The notes beneath the pieces were generated by a model, which ran no database searches, was not told the DNA's origin, and worked only from the letters and a program-made list of their open reading frames with translations. Positions 1-8,077 of a stretch of 64,000 nt of DNA are shown piece after piece (within the stretch, counting starts at the first letter, position 1; each line of letters opens with the position of its first letter). The stretch covers positions 1 to 64,000 of the forward strand of contig JBAQGA010000189.1 of the NCBI GenBank assembly GCA_049287565.1, in the 5' to 3' direction. This DNA comes from UBA8522 sp049287565. GTDB lineage: Bacteria > Acidobacteriota > Aminicenantia > Aminicenantales > UBA8522. The position numbers and the translations under genes were made by a program.

Positions 1-316
1 CAGAAAGACCCTTCGACGGAGTCACCTCGCCATCTAGTGGAGGACGATGGGTGGCGAAATATTTACTACGGGAACACGGATCGCTCACGCCAAAGAAGAA
101 TTTTCGCTGGAACATAGGTCGTTCAACATTGCTTAGTTAGGAGAGCTTCTCCCTCCTTTAAGGACTATTGAAGTCCAATTCCTAGGGCAAAAGTCTCCAA
201 ATCAATAAATGCTTGTCCTAAACAATCATATGAATGAGCCCAGAATATTGATATTTCCTTCCAGCGCATGATATCGTGATCTGGACGAAGAAGATTTGCT
301 TCAGGAGGGATGAAAG
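1..316. other. Leading region without an assignable gene
   Basis: No convincing gene is visible here. Two plus-strand frames are open from the window edge (stop near 117 in frame 1 and near 144 in frame 3), so one could be the last 38-47 codons of a gene starting outside the window, but neither short peptide has a motif I recognise. The last bases contain a good ribosome binding site (AGGAGGG near 304-310) for the gene at 317. The region is noticeably more AT-rich than the genes that follow. Confidence 0.4.
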
Positions 317-712
317 ATGAATGTCGCTTTTCTTATGGGCAGGCTGATTGTCGGAGCTTACTATATCTACAACGGCCTGCATCATTTCATCAAGCTGGGA
401 CAACTGACCGAGTACGCCAAGTTCAAAGGCGTACCTTTGCCGCAGGTTGCGGTGATCGGGGCGGGTATTTTGCTCTTGATTGGAGGCATCACCATAGTTC
501 TGGGCAAATTTCCGGAGATTGGCGTGGCGGCGCTTGTTCTGTTTTTTATCCCGGTCACCTTCATGATGCACAACTTTTGGGCCGTTGGAGAGGAAATGAA
601 AGCGGGAGAGCAGATCAATTTCCTGAAAAATATGGCCCTTCTCGGGTCGGCACTGATGTTTTTGGCGATCAAGAGGCCTTGGCCTTTGAGCGTCGGTCAC
701 TCCAAAAAATAG
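317..712 (+). CDS. DoxX family membrane protein
   Basis: This encodes 131 residues with four hydrophobic segments, roughly residues 5-20, 47-65, 70-90 and 108-122, which is the size and topology of the DoxX/DoxD-like family of small inner-membrane proteins. The N-terminal pattern (MGRLIVGAYYIYNGLHHF) resembles the first helix of DoxX proteins. Family members are linked to quinone or thiosulfate redox and oxidative-stress complexes, but the substrate of this one cannot be told. An AGGAGGG ribosome binding site lies 7 bases before the ATG. It stands alone, with a weaker unknown membrane gene following. Confidence 0.75.
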   Translation: MNVAFLMGRLIVGAYYIYNGLHHFIKLGQLTEYAKFKGVPLPQVAVIGAGILLLIGGITIVLGKFPEIGVAALVLFFIPVTFMMHNFWAVGEEMKAGEQINFLKNMALLGSALMFLAIKRPWPLSVGHSKK

Positions 713-838
713 GACCGTCCCCGAAAATTCATGGAGCGGCAGATCGACCGGGCGCTAGCCAATGGATTTTCCCTCTATAAAACAAGGGGCTAGATCTAGA
801 AGGACCCGGACAAAAAGGAAGGAAGGGAGAATTTTCCT

Positions 839-1294
839 TTGATTAATAAGTACAATTTCCAATTGATCGACTTAGCCGTCTTCATCATTGCCAATCTGGT
901 CAATCTCTTGCTCATCGGGATTTTCCTCTCACGCCCCAGGGGATTGGAGAAAGCCGAATATATGCTGGGGCTCATTATGGTGGCTTTGATCCTGCCTGTC
1001 GGGTTCGCCGTCCTCTTGAATGCTTTGCGAAAGCGGGAATGGTGGGCTATCGTGCTGCCCTTGCTTTTAGTAATATTCTTGGTCATTGAACTGCTGTTCG
1101 ATTACATCTTGAAGCTGGATTTCAGAAACACGTCCCTGCTTTGGCCGTATCTGACCATCTTCTATGTCGCCGAGATGGCCATGGTCGGCTATTCGTTCCT
1201 GATCAAAAGATCCTACGGATTCATAACTCTGGGGACCTATCTCATTAGCCTTATGGCGACCTGGTATTCCTACGCCAAGGTCGGGCACGGATAG
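839..1294 (+). CDS. Hypothetical multi-pass membrane protein
   Basis: I do not recognise this 151-residue protein. It has about four hydrophobic helices (near residues 8-28, 40-62, 68-90 and 100-145) separated by short charged loops, so it is an inner-membrane protein. The first in-frame initiator is a TTG preceded by an AAGGAAGGGAG purine-rich stretch at suitable distance; there is no better ATG. It follows the DoxX gene by 126 bases and is convergent with the broken beta-propeller gene downstream. No function is proposed. Confidence 0.55.
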   Translation: MINKYNFQLIDLAVFIIANLVNLLLIGIFLSRPRGLEKAEYMLGLIMVALILPVGFAVLLNALRKREWWAIVLPLLLVIFLVIELLFDYILKLDFRNTSLLWPYLTIFYVAEMAMVGYSFLIKRSYGFITLGTYLISLMATWYSYAKVGHG

Positions 1295-1318
1295 TCTTTT
1301 AGCACGCGGCGCAATTTC

Positions 1319-2553
1319 TCAATAATCCTGAATCTCAAAGCCGTATCGCTTGACGAACTTGTAGCCTTCCTTCTCGGCCACGGCGTAGGCTTTCCCGTTC
1401 TTGAAGAAAAACAAGGTGTCGGCCTGAAAATCGGCCTTGAACTGGCCGATATACCGGCCGTTCTCATCGAAAACATCGAATACTGTGGCTTCGTCGGGCA
1501 CGATCTCAACGGCTACAATCAACCAGCCGTTCTCCATCAGGGCGAAGCTGTGGTAGGCCGGCTTGTATTTTGGGTATTCGATGAACTTGATGATTTCTTT
1601 TCTTTCTTCTTCGCTGGAATAACGGCTTAAATAGCTTTCAGCGACATGACTGACGAAATAATCTTTATCCTTCTGCGTAACTCGGCTGGGTTCGTAATCT
1701 CTTTGGATGGTCATTATTTTGGGGCCCTTGGGGGAATAGACACTGACCGAATATTTTTCCGGATACCCAAAGAAAACGAAATCATCCTTCCCCAGACGAT
1801 AGGTCGGTCGTGGCTGAAAGGCCATCTCGTTGCTGAGGAGCCAGGCCATGGCCTTGGCTATGGAGGTGGGGTCTCTTCCGGCCGGTAGCTTGGCATGTTT
1901 CTCTTGGGCGTAAAATTCGGAAATGACGTTGAATTTATCATCGAATAAACCGTAAACCAACTTGAAACTCGGCCGGATTCGCTTTCCAGGGGTATAGTGT
2001 GGCTCGAGACAAAATATCCCAGAGCATTCATGTAAAGATCCTCGAAAACGTCGGGGATGGCGATCTGATGAAGGTAGTTGCCCGAATCGTCGAAAAAGGA
2101 AATTCTCTGGCTGTTGATGTCGGTTACATAGATGTGTCCATCCTTGTCGAACCGGGCCGGGGCCGGGGAAAGGTTCTGGAATTCGCCCGGGCCCTGGCCT
2201 TCGCGACCGATGGTGAGTAGGTATTGCCCTGCGGAGTCATATTTCAGGATTCTCCTTCTTCTCCAGTCGGTGACGTAGAAGTTGCCCTTTTCGTCGGCGT
2301 TAAAGGCAACGGCCTCTCCGAACATGTAGTGATCATCGCCCTCAACCTGGCCGATGGTCAGTTCTTCCTTGAAGATAAGCTTCTTTCTCTGGCCGGGCGG
2401 AGGCACGGGCGTCTTTGGATTGGAGATGAGCATGACCTCCGGTTGCTGCCTATTTTCTTGCGCTTCTGCTGATCTAGAAGAGCCCGCCGTAACGCCTGCG
2501 ACAAAGACTATTATGAGGAACGAGAGAAAATTACGAAGCGACTGGCTAATCAT
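1319..2553 (-). pseudogene. 6-bladed beta-propeller protein, split by a frameshift
   Basis: Two consecutive minus-strand frames together make one secreted beta-propeller protein. The first (start 2553, good GGGGGT ribosome site) has a signal peptide over about residues 1-29, then NHL/6-bladed-propeller repeats with motifs such as GREGQGPGEF and FDKDGHIYVTD. Near 1965-1975 the reading frame must shift by one base to continue into the second frame, which carries the remaining blades down to 1319. Restoring one base in the GGCC run gives about 411 residues, close to its intact divergent homologue at 2793 (382 residues). The break may be a real mutation or a one-base sequencing error, since both halves keep propeller-like sequence. 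Function would be periplasmic or surface binding, as inferred from the family. Confidence 0.75.
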
Positions 2554-2705
2554 GGTTACCCCCTTGATATACAGCGCATAAGTGTGCTTTATTCCCCCAT
2601 TTTAGCTCTCGCCATCCGGAAAAATAGTAGATCACAGACAGAGATGATGTCAAGGTGAGATAATCTGCGAACGCGGGGGAATATCTTTTCTGGTGAATTG
2701 TATAT

Positions 2706-2730
2706 TCATCAGAACGCGAATCTCTGATGA
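2706..2730. repeat. Perfect inverted repeat, candidate operator
   Basis: TCATCAGA at 2706-2713 is repeated as its exact reverse complement TCTGATGA at 2723-2730, with 9 bases between. It sits directly upstream of a likely -35 box in the 239-base gap between the two divergent beta-propeller genes, so it is placed to bind a dimeric regulator of one or both. Confidence 0.5.
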
Positions 2731-2731
2731 T

Positions 2732-2760
2732 TTGCGTCCTTCTTCATAATTATATATAGT
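2732..2760 (+). promoter_or_regulatory. Candidate sigma-70-type promoter
   Basis: TTGCGT (2732-2737) and TATAGT (2755-2760) are separated by 17 bases, and lie 33 bases before the start of the beta-propeller gene at 2793. The match is good at both hexamers but untested. Confidence 0.5.
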
Positions 2761-2792
2761 TCAAATGAAGGGTTGGTTCATCCGGAGGGGAG

Positions 2793-3941
2793 ATGAAAAA
2801 ATCAGTCGTCCTGTTTTTTTCTGTCATCGTGATTTTTGCTGTCTGCAAAAAGGATCGGTCCGGGTGGAAGGGATCGATCGAAGTGGTTGACGGCGTCCAA
2901 ACGGTCAAAAATCCCGAAGAGCCGGTCTATAGCGGAGACGTCCTCAGCCTTGAAGAAGACCTTTCGATAGGAACATCAGAAGGGGAGGAGGAATACGTCT
3001 TCTCTCGAATCGGAGGCTTGGATGTGGATGACAATGGGAATATCTATGCGATCGACAGTTCCTCAGCCCATGTCCGAGTATTCGACAGCAACGGCCAATA
3101 CCTGAGAACAATCGGAAGAAAGGGGCAAGGCCCGGGCGAAATGGTAATGCCGGGTTTTGTCCAGGTCACCTCTCAGGACGAGATCGCCGTCTACGACTAC
3201 CAGACTCAGCGACTCGTCTTTTTCTCTCCGGACGGCACATACCAGAAGCAGGTGTCCTCGGCCAGGATGAGATATCCCGTGATGCCCATTCGATTGGACT
3301 CTCACGGGAATATCGTCGGCTACCAGGTCATGGCTCCTCCGCCGATCGGGGGGCTGGACATCGCGAAATATGACCCGGACTATAAGCTGTTGTTTGTAAT
3401 CGCTAAAGAAGAGCCGAACAGAGAGCATAAGGAACGTGAGTTCGACCTCGCCAAGCCGGGTCTCGTTTACGCGGTATCGCCGAATGACAGCATCCTCTGG
3501 GGAAACTCGATTGTTTATGAGTTGCATGTTTTAAGCCCAGAGGGAAAGCCGATCAGGATCATTCAAAAAAAGTGCGACCGGCTGCCGATGACGGCCGGCT
3601 TCAGGGAAAAGTACGAGAAGGAACTTGCCGGGCTGCTGGCGAGCGGCGGCACACTCAGGTTTCCCGACCGCTTCCCCGCTTTCCTGGACTTCTCCGTCGA
3701 CGAAAAAGACTGGCTGTGGGTGAGGACCTATGAGCGACTCGAGGGGGAAGAGGAATATTACAGCTTTGATATCTTCGACGCAGAGGGGAAGTATTTGGCC
3801 AGGGTGCCGATACGGGTGAGCCTGAATCAGAAATCCGTCTGGAAAAATGACGCGCTCTATACTATCGAAACCGGAAAGGAGGGGTATCAGATGATAAAAA
3901 GGTTTCGGGTGACGTGGCAAATCCCAGTTACGCACCAATAG
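2793..3941 (+). CDS. 6-bladed beta-propeller protein, secreted
   Basis: This 382-residue protein starts with an export signal (MKKS followed by a hydrophobic stretch to about residue 18 and a cysteine at 19). The cysteine suggests a lipoprotein, although the valine before it is atypical of a lipobox. The body carries the repeats of the 6-bladed beta-propeller / NHL-like family: VDDNGNIYAID, VFDSNGQYLRTIGRKGQGPGE, VFFSPDGTYQK, LDSHGNIVGY. It is homologous to the broken gene 1319-2553 and divergent from it across a shared control region. An overlapping GGAGGGGAG ribosome site precedes the ATG. Such propellers usually bind ligands at the cell surface; no catalytic residues are apparent. Confidence 0.75.
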   Translation: MKKSVVLFFSVIVIFAVCKKDRSGWKGSIEVVDGVQTVKNPEEPVYSGDVLSLEEDLSIGTSEGEEEYVFSRIGGLDVDDNGNIYAIDSSSAHVRVFDSNGQYLRTIGRKGQGPGEMVMPGFVQVTSQDEIAVYDYQTQRLVFFSPDGTYQKQVSSARMRYPVMPIRLDSHGNIVGYQVMAPPPIGGLDIAKYDPDYKLLFVIAKEEPNREHKEREFDLAKPGLVYAVSPNDSILWGNSIVYELHVLSPEGKPIRIIQKKCDRLPMTAGFREKYEKELAGLLASGGTLRFPDRFPAFLDFSVDEKDWLWVRTYERLEGEEEYYSFDIFDAEGKYLARVPIRVSLNQKSVWKNDALYTIETGKEGYQMIKRFRVTWQIPVTHQ

Positions 3942-4029
3942 GGAAAATAACCATGCCTTCCCAGTTCGATGAATATTTTTAAATAGCGGGTGCTTCTGAA
4001 TCAATCCGGATGGTGATTACTGCGACTGG

Positions 4030-5460
4030 TCAGGGCGCCGAATCGCTTTTTCGATAGACTCTTGGTTCGAGGGTCACATTCTTGTCCGCCGTGATCCTGA
4101 AAATAAATCCCAGCCCTTCAATCGTCTCGTCGAACTCGGTCCCTTCCGCGCGCATGTACTCGAACTTCTCCTGGAGCGCGGCGTCGAAGACCTCTCCCTG
4201 GAAATTCCAGAGGATCTCGTACCCGACCAGGTTGGTCACTGATATTTCGAACTCCTGCTTAAACGTCCTTTTGTCCTGAGTGGAAAGATCGGGCATATCG
4301 ATGGTGCCGCGAACGAGCGTCCGGCCAGCGCATTTCATCATGAAGTTACCTTTGCAATAGCTGTCCTTGTTTTTTCCCGGCAGGTCAACCAAGAATTCAT
4401 AATAAATTTTGTATTCCTTAGCTGCGGTCGTCGTGGCCGACGGCTCGTCTTCTACAGCCCGCCATTTCGGCTCGCCCAGCCATTTCTTGAACCAATCGAT
4501 CGCCATTTTGTTCAATTCTTCGACGCTCGGGCTCACCGTCGCACCGGCCGGGCTCGGCCTGTACATATGGTCGGCGTTCCTGACCCGGACAAATTCCGTC
4601 TCTACCGCCGCCTTTTTCAAGGCCTCGTAGAGCAATCCCGATTGATTGATGATGACCATCCCGTCATTCTCGCCGTGCCCGATCCAGATCGGGGGATCTT
4701 TGGGATCGATGTAGGTGATCGGGTTGGCCAGCTTAGCGAGTTCCGGTTTCTCTTTGATCGGCCCTCCCAGAAAGAGCGATTCCGGAGACTTGGCGTCGAA
4801 ATGGTCGATGAAGTCGGCGAACCTAAAGTCGTTCATCCTGAGAAAATCGGTCGGGCCGAAGTTATCGACGACCGCCTGGACGCGGCTGGAGTACTCGGGG
4901 TACCCTCCGTCTCCCTCCAGGTAGGGATCGCGTCCGGAGGTGCCGAGCAGTACCGCCAGATGTCCGCCCGAGGAAAAACCCGTCACGCCGATCTTGTCGG
5001 GGTTGATGTTGTATTTTTTGGCCTGGGACCTGAGCCAGCGGAAGACGGTCTTGCAGTCATGAACGGCCGCCGGGAATACGGCGATATCGCTCGTCCGGTG
5101 GGTGATGGAAACACCGATAAATCCCTGCTGCGCGTACCAGATGGCGTCTTCGGCGGATTTGCGGACGTTCCGCCAGGCGCCTCCGGGGATGTCGACGATA
5201 GCCGGAGCCGGTTCGATCAGGTTGTCGGGATACGCGATATCAAGCGTCAGCGTGTGGCCGTCGACCACCGCATAAACCACGTCTTTTTCAACCCGGATGT
5301 GATCTCTGGGGATCATTTGGGCCTGCGTTGGAGTCTCTTGCGAAAAGAGAATGCCTGGGATCGACGAGACCGTGAGCAGCGCCGCTAAGGCCAGCCAGCC
5401 GTATCTTGAGAGTTTATCCCTCGACCTTGTGGACGTTATTTTCACCCTCACTTCAAGCAT
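4030..5460 (-). CDS. Secreted alpha/beta hydrolase (carboxylesterase type) with C-terminal extra domain
   Basis: From the ATG at 5460 the protein has 476 residues. Residues 1-45 hold a basic start and a hydrophobic signal segment. The hydrolase core follows: an oxyanion-loop motif IPGGAWR, the nucleophile elbow GFSSGG, a GHGENDGM segment carrying the likely acid, and ADHMYRP with the likely catalytic histidine. This is the BD-FAE / acetyl-xylan-esterase-like arrangement. About 110 residues after the histidine form a separate domain of unknown role. The longer open frame to 5601 would overlap the upstream esterase gene, so the start just after that gene's stop (5465) is preferred. It is probably co-transcribed with that gene and acts on ester groups of plant polysaccharide or related substrates. 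Confidence 0.75.
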   Translation of the reverse strand: MLEVRVKITSTRSRDKLSRYGWLALAALLTVSSIPGILFSQETPTQAQMIPRDHIRVEKDVVYAVVDGHTLTLDIAYPDNLIEPAPAIVDIPGGAWRNVRKSAEDAIWYAQQGFIGVSITHRTSDIAVFPAAVHDCKTVFRWLRSQAKKYNINPDKIGVTGFSSGGHLAVLLGTSGRDPYLEGDGGYPEYSSRVQAVVDNFGPTDFLRMNDFRFADFIDHFDAKSPESLFLGGPIKEKPELAKLANPITYIDPKDPPIWIGHGENDGMVIINQSGLLYEALKKAAVETEFVRVRNADHMYRPSPAGATVSPSVEELNKMAIDWFKKWLGEPKWRAVEDEPSATTTAAKEYKIYYEFLVDLPGKNKDSYCKGNFMMKCAGRTLVRGTIDMPDLSTQDKRTFKQEFEISVTNLVGYEILWNFQGEVFDAALQEKFEYMRAEGTEFDETIEGLGFIFRITADKNVTLEPRVYRKSDSAP

Positions 5461-5464
5461 CCAC

Positions 5465-7162
5465 TCAGTAATTCCACTTGGCCGTATCCGCCCCGACCGG
5501 GGCGTACTTGATGATGTGCTCTTTGAACAGCTTGAAAAGCTGTGCGCCACGGGGACCCCAGCAGTGGGGCTTCCGGTCTCCGTATTCCACCACGCCTTCA
5601 TAGGATGGATTTTCGGTTTTCTTGAGGAAATTCTCGAGCAGGACGACGGCGTTGTTCAGAAAGAACGTATCCATGTCCCCGACATAGACGTGGAGTTTCC
5701 CGACGAGCTTGGGGCCGAGCCAAGACCAGTTGGTTTCGAGATAGTGGCGGAGGTCGTATTTTTTCCACTGCTCGGCGACCTCATGATCGATCTCCCCGGT
5801 CAGCCAGTTCCAGAGGGGCTTGGGATAACCGTCCTCGCCTATGGGAGTGTACACCGCTTCCCAGATCGCCCATTGCCGGCCGCCGCGGTGCTTGTCACCG
5901 AGGGTCCATTCGTAATAGTAGGTGTCCCTGACGGTATACCAGGGCTGTCCGTCCGTATCGCGGCCTTCCGGGCGCTCTGTCTTGATCTTGCTGTGCTCCC
6001 TGTAATAGGCGTTCTTGTCGTTGTAGATGTTGACGAGCTCGTAATACCGGAAGTCCACCGGATCTGGGCAGGACGACCAGGTCCCGCCGAAGAAATCGGG
6101 GTGGAAGATCTGGAGGGCCAGGGACTCCCATCCTCCCGTGGACCCTCCGCTCAGGACCCGGGCATAGGGCTCCCGGATGATCCGGAAGTGCTCTTCGAGA
6201 TAGGGGATGAGCTCCTTCATGATGGCGTCGCCGTAGGGGCCGACGTTGGGCGAGTTGACGGCGTAAGAGTCGTCATAATAAGGACAGGGATGCTGGAAGG
6301 TCACGACGATCATCCGCGGGCACTCATCCGAAATCCAGTATTTGTAGAATTCACTCCCGCCTCTTGCGGGGGCGCCGGCCGCCGCGGGTTCCTCGGGCCG
6401 GAAGCCGTGAGGTGCCCGCAGCGAGAAATGGCCCTGGTCGTAATTCACAGGATAGTAAACGTCGGGATGGTCGTCGTAGCCCTTGGGAAGAAGGATCGTC
6501 GCTCCTAGATAGATAGGCTGGCCCCAGAACTCGGTCAGGATCTTGCTCTGGAACTTGATACGCTTGACCCATTCAGTATCGGGCGGGACGACGACCGGAG
6601 GGATTACGTTCCGGCAGCTCAGCGTGATAGTCTGCTTTTCCGCGGGATCGATCTTGACCTTGGAAACGTCGCTGTAAAGATTACCCGGAGAAACATTCCA
6701 CAGTTGTCCTTCCCACTGGTCGTTGTGGAGCCAGAGCGTGTGGCCGTCGGAACGCTTGAATTCGGTGTAGATGTTGACGAATCCCTGGACATAATACTCC
6801 CCGGGAGGGATTTCCCGGATGCTTTTCAGGGGGAAGCCGAAAATCCCGTCATCGATGCCGGCCGCTTCTCCAGGTCTAAGGGAATGGACGTTCTCTCCCC
6901 AGATGGGAATTCCCGTGGCGAAATCGAACCCGGTCTGGAGGCGGGGCTCGGGGCGATCGCGAGTCGAAACGATGACGTAGACGCGGCCGGTTATCGGATC
7001 GGGATGGGCCGCCGCGGGAAATGAAATCTCGAACTTGAGTCCCGTTTGATCCTGGGATAAAGGAGCAGACTTGGAATGACCGCCCGCATAGAGAGAAAGA
7101 GCGATCAATGCGATCAAAAGGAGATACTTTACATAGGAAGAATCGTTCTTTTTTGCTGTCAT
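5465..7162 (-). CDS. Secreted putative esterase (esterase D / enterochelin-esterase-like)
   Basis: A 565-residue exported protein with a hydrophobic signal at about residues 10-27. Residues 40-190 look like a beta-rich N-terminal domain; from about 205 on it is an alpha/beta hydrolase of the putative-esterase family (PF00756 type). The nucleophile motif is SGGSTGGW (serine in GGSTGG), and a late DRKPHCWGP segment supplies a candidate catalytic histidine. It is clearly paralogous to the gene at 8078-9781, sharing LPKGYD, CPYYDDSYAVNS and NVGPYGDAI motifs along its length. The AAGGAG site 8 bases before the ATG fixes the start. It heads a two-gene esterase operon with the gene ending at 4030. 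Confidence 0.75.
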   Translation of the reverse strand: MTAKKNDSSYVKYLLLIALIALSLYAGGHSKSAPLSQDQTGLKFEISFPAAAHPDPITGRVYVIVSTRDRPEPRLQTGFDFATGIPIWGENVHSLRPGEAAGIDDGIFGFPLKSIREIPPGEYYVQGFVNIYTEFKRSDGHTLWLHNDQWEGQLWNVSPGNLYSDVSKVKIDPAEKQTITLSCRNVIPPVVVPPDTEWVKRIKFQSKILTEFWGQPIYLGATILLPKGYDDHPDVYYPVNYDQGHFSLRAPHGFRPEEPAAAGAPARGGSEFYKYWISDECPRMIVVTFQHPCPYYDDSYAVNSPNVGPYGDAIMKELIPYLEEHFRIIREPYARVLSGGSTGGWESLALQIFHPDFFGGTWSSCPDPVDFRYYELVNIYNDKNAYYREHSKIKTERPEGRDTDGQPWYTVRDTYYYEWTLGDKHRGGRQWAIWEAVYTPIGEDGYPKPLWNWLTGEIDHEVAEQWKKYDLRHYLETNWSWLGPKLVGKLHVYVGDMDTFFLNNAVVLLENFLKKTENPSYEGVVEYGDRKPHCWGPRGAQLFKLFKEHIIKYAPVGADTAKWNY

Positions 7163-7270
7163 GCGCTGTCTCCTTCCGTTTTTTCAAGAGGGGAAAAAAG
7201 GACCCTCGTTTTCCAGGACACTTCCATCAAGAGTGTATACGGTCGGAAGGGATGATGGTTTGTTGAATTT

Positions 7271-7834
7271 CTACTTTTGGATGGTCCAGGTGTAGGTGGT
7301 ATCTTCGTAGATCGAAACGGTGGTTGAGGCGACCACGGTGGTTCCGCCTTGTTTTTTAGCTTCGAGGAGATGCTCCCCATAGGGAATGGAGGGTATGAGG
7401 AGGTCGGTTTGGTCCGTAAGATCGGACTGATAGGTCCCGTCTCCATAGATATCGAGGGTTTCTCCATAATTATTGGTGATCTTCAAGGCGGCATTACTGC
7501 TGATCGTCCAAGTATAGCCATAATTTGCCTCGATTTCTGCCGTTTGTGATTTAACCAGTATCTCTGTGCCTTTCCTTTTGGCTTCGAGAAAGTGTGATCC
7601 TGTAGGGACGTTTTCGATGTAATAGTATTCATCGTTTTCCAGATAAAACTGGAAGGCACTGTCCATATAAATATCCAGGGCGATGCCGCAACTGTTGCGG
7701 ACGGTGATGTAGGGCTGCTCGTCGTTGTCCGTGCTGGTCGGGTTCTTGCAGTTGATCAGTGCCAGCGCCAATATTCCCAGGCAGATCGCGATCCGCAAGG
7801 AGGGGGACGATTTCGGCTTTTTAAGATTCACCAT
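7271..7834 (-). CDS. Putative lipoprotein with two tandem copies of a ~70-residue domain
   Basis: From the second methionine (7834) this has 187 residues, starting with a lipoprotein signal whose lipobox is LALINC. The mature part is an internal duplication: both copies run from a hydrophobic strand (ITVRN / LKITNN) through LDIY, a gap, GSHFLEAK / GEHLLEAK, and end in YTWTI. The repeat resembles PEGA-like beta domains of surface proteins, but I cannot assign a family with certainty. The start is uncertain because neither methionine has a clear ribosome site. It lies between two paralogous esterase genes, consistent with a surface role. Confidence 0.6.
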   Translation of the reverse strand: MVNLKKPKSSPSLRIAICLGILALALINCKNPTSTDNDEQPYITVRNSCGIALDIYMDSAFQFYLENDEYYYIENVPTGSHFLEAKRKGTEILVKSQTAEIEANYGYTWTISSNAALKITNNYGETLDIYGDGTYQSDLTDQTDLLIPSIPYGEHLLEAKKQGGTTVVASTTVSIYEDTTYTWTIQK

Positions 7835-7913
7835 CGTATTTATATCAACGCTGAGTATATACATTCCGTTTCAATCCGTCAAATGAGTCAAAATGGCCAG
7901 GGCCTTTTTCCAC

Positions 7914-7950
7914 AGATTACCACGCCCCCTTCCGGGATTCGCAATGACAC
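7914..7950. repeat. Degenerate copy of a dispersed intergenic repeat
   Basis: Read on the minus strand this segment begins GTCATTGCGAATCC and ends GTGGTAATCT, the layout of a widespread intergenic repeat (CATTGCGA ... GGCAATC type). A second, better copy lies at 23574-23606. Only two copies are seen in the window, so the assignment is tentative. Confidence 0.3.
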
Positions 7951-8001
7951 GTAAAGCAACGACTTCTGTTTCTATCGGCAATTTTGGGTTTTTGCTTTTT
8001 C

Positions 8002-8031
8002 TTGACAGCGGCCGCCGGCCGAAGCTAATCT
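8002..8031 (+). promoter_or_regulatory. Candidate sigma-70-type promoter
   Basis: A consensus TTGACA (8002-8007) is followed after 18 bases by TAATCT (8026-8031), 46 bases before the ATG of the esterase gene at 8078. Confidence 0.5.
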
Positions 8032-8077
8032 GGGTCGATGTTAAAGTCCAACTCGAAATTCTTGAAGGATGGAACAC

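Noticed and set aside
5351..6508. Plus-strand open frame opposite two esterase genes
   Set aside because: It crosses the junction of two real minus-strand genes and shows no domain.
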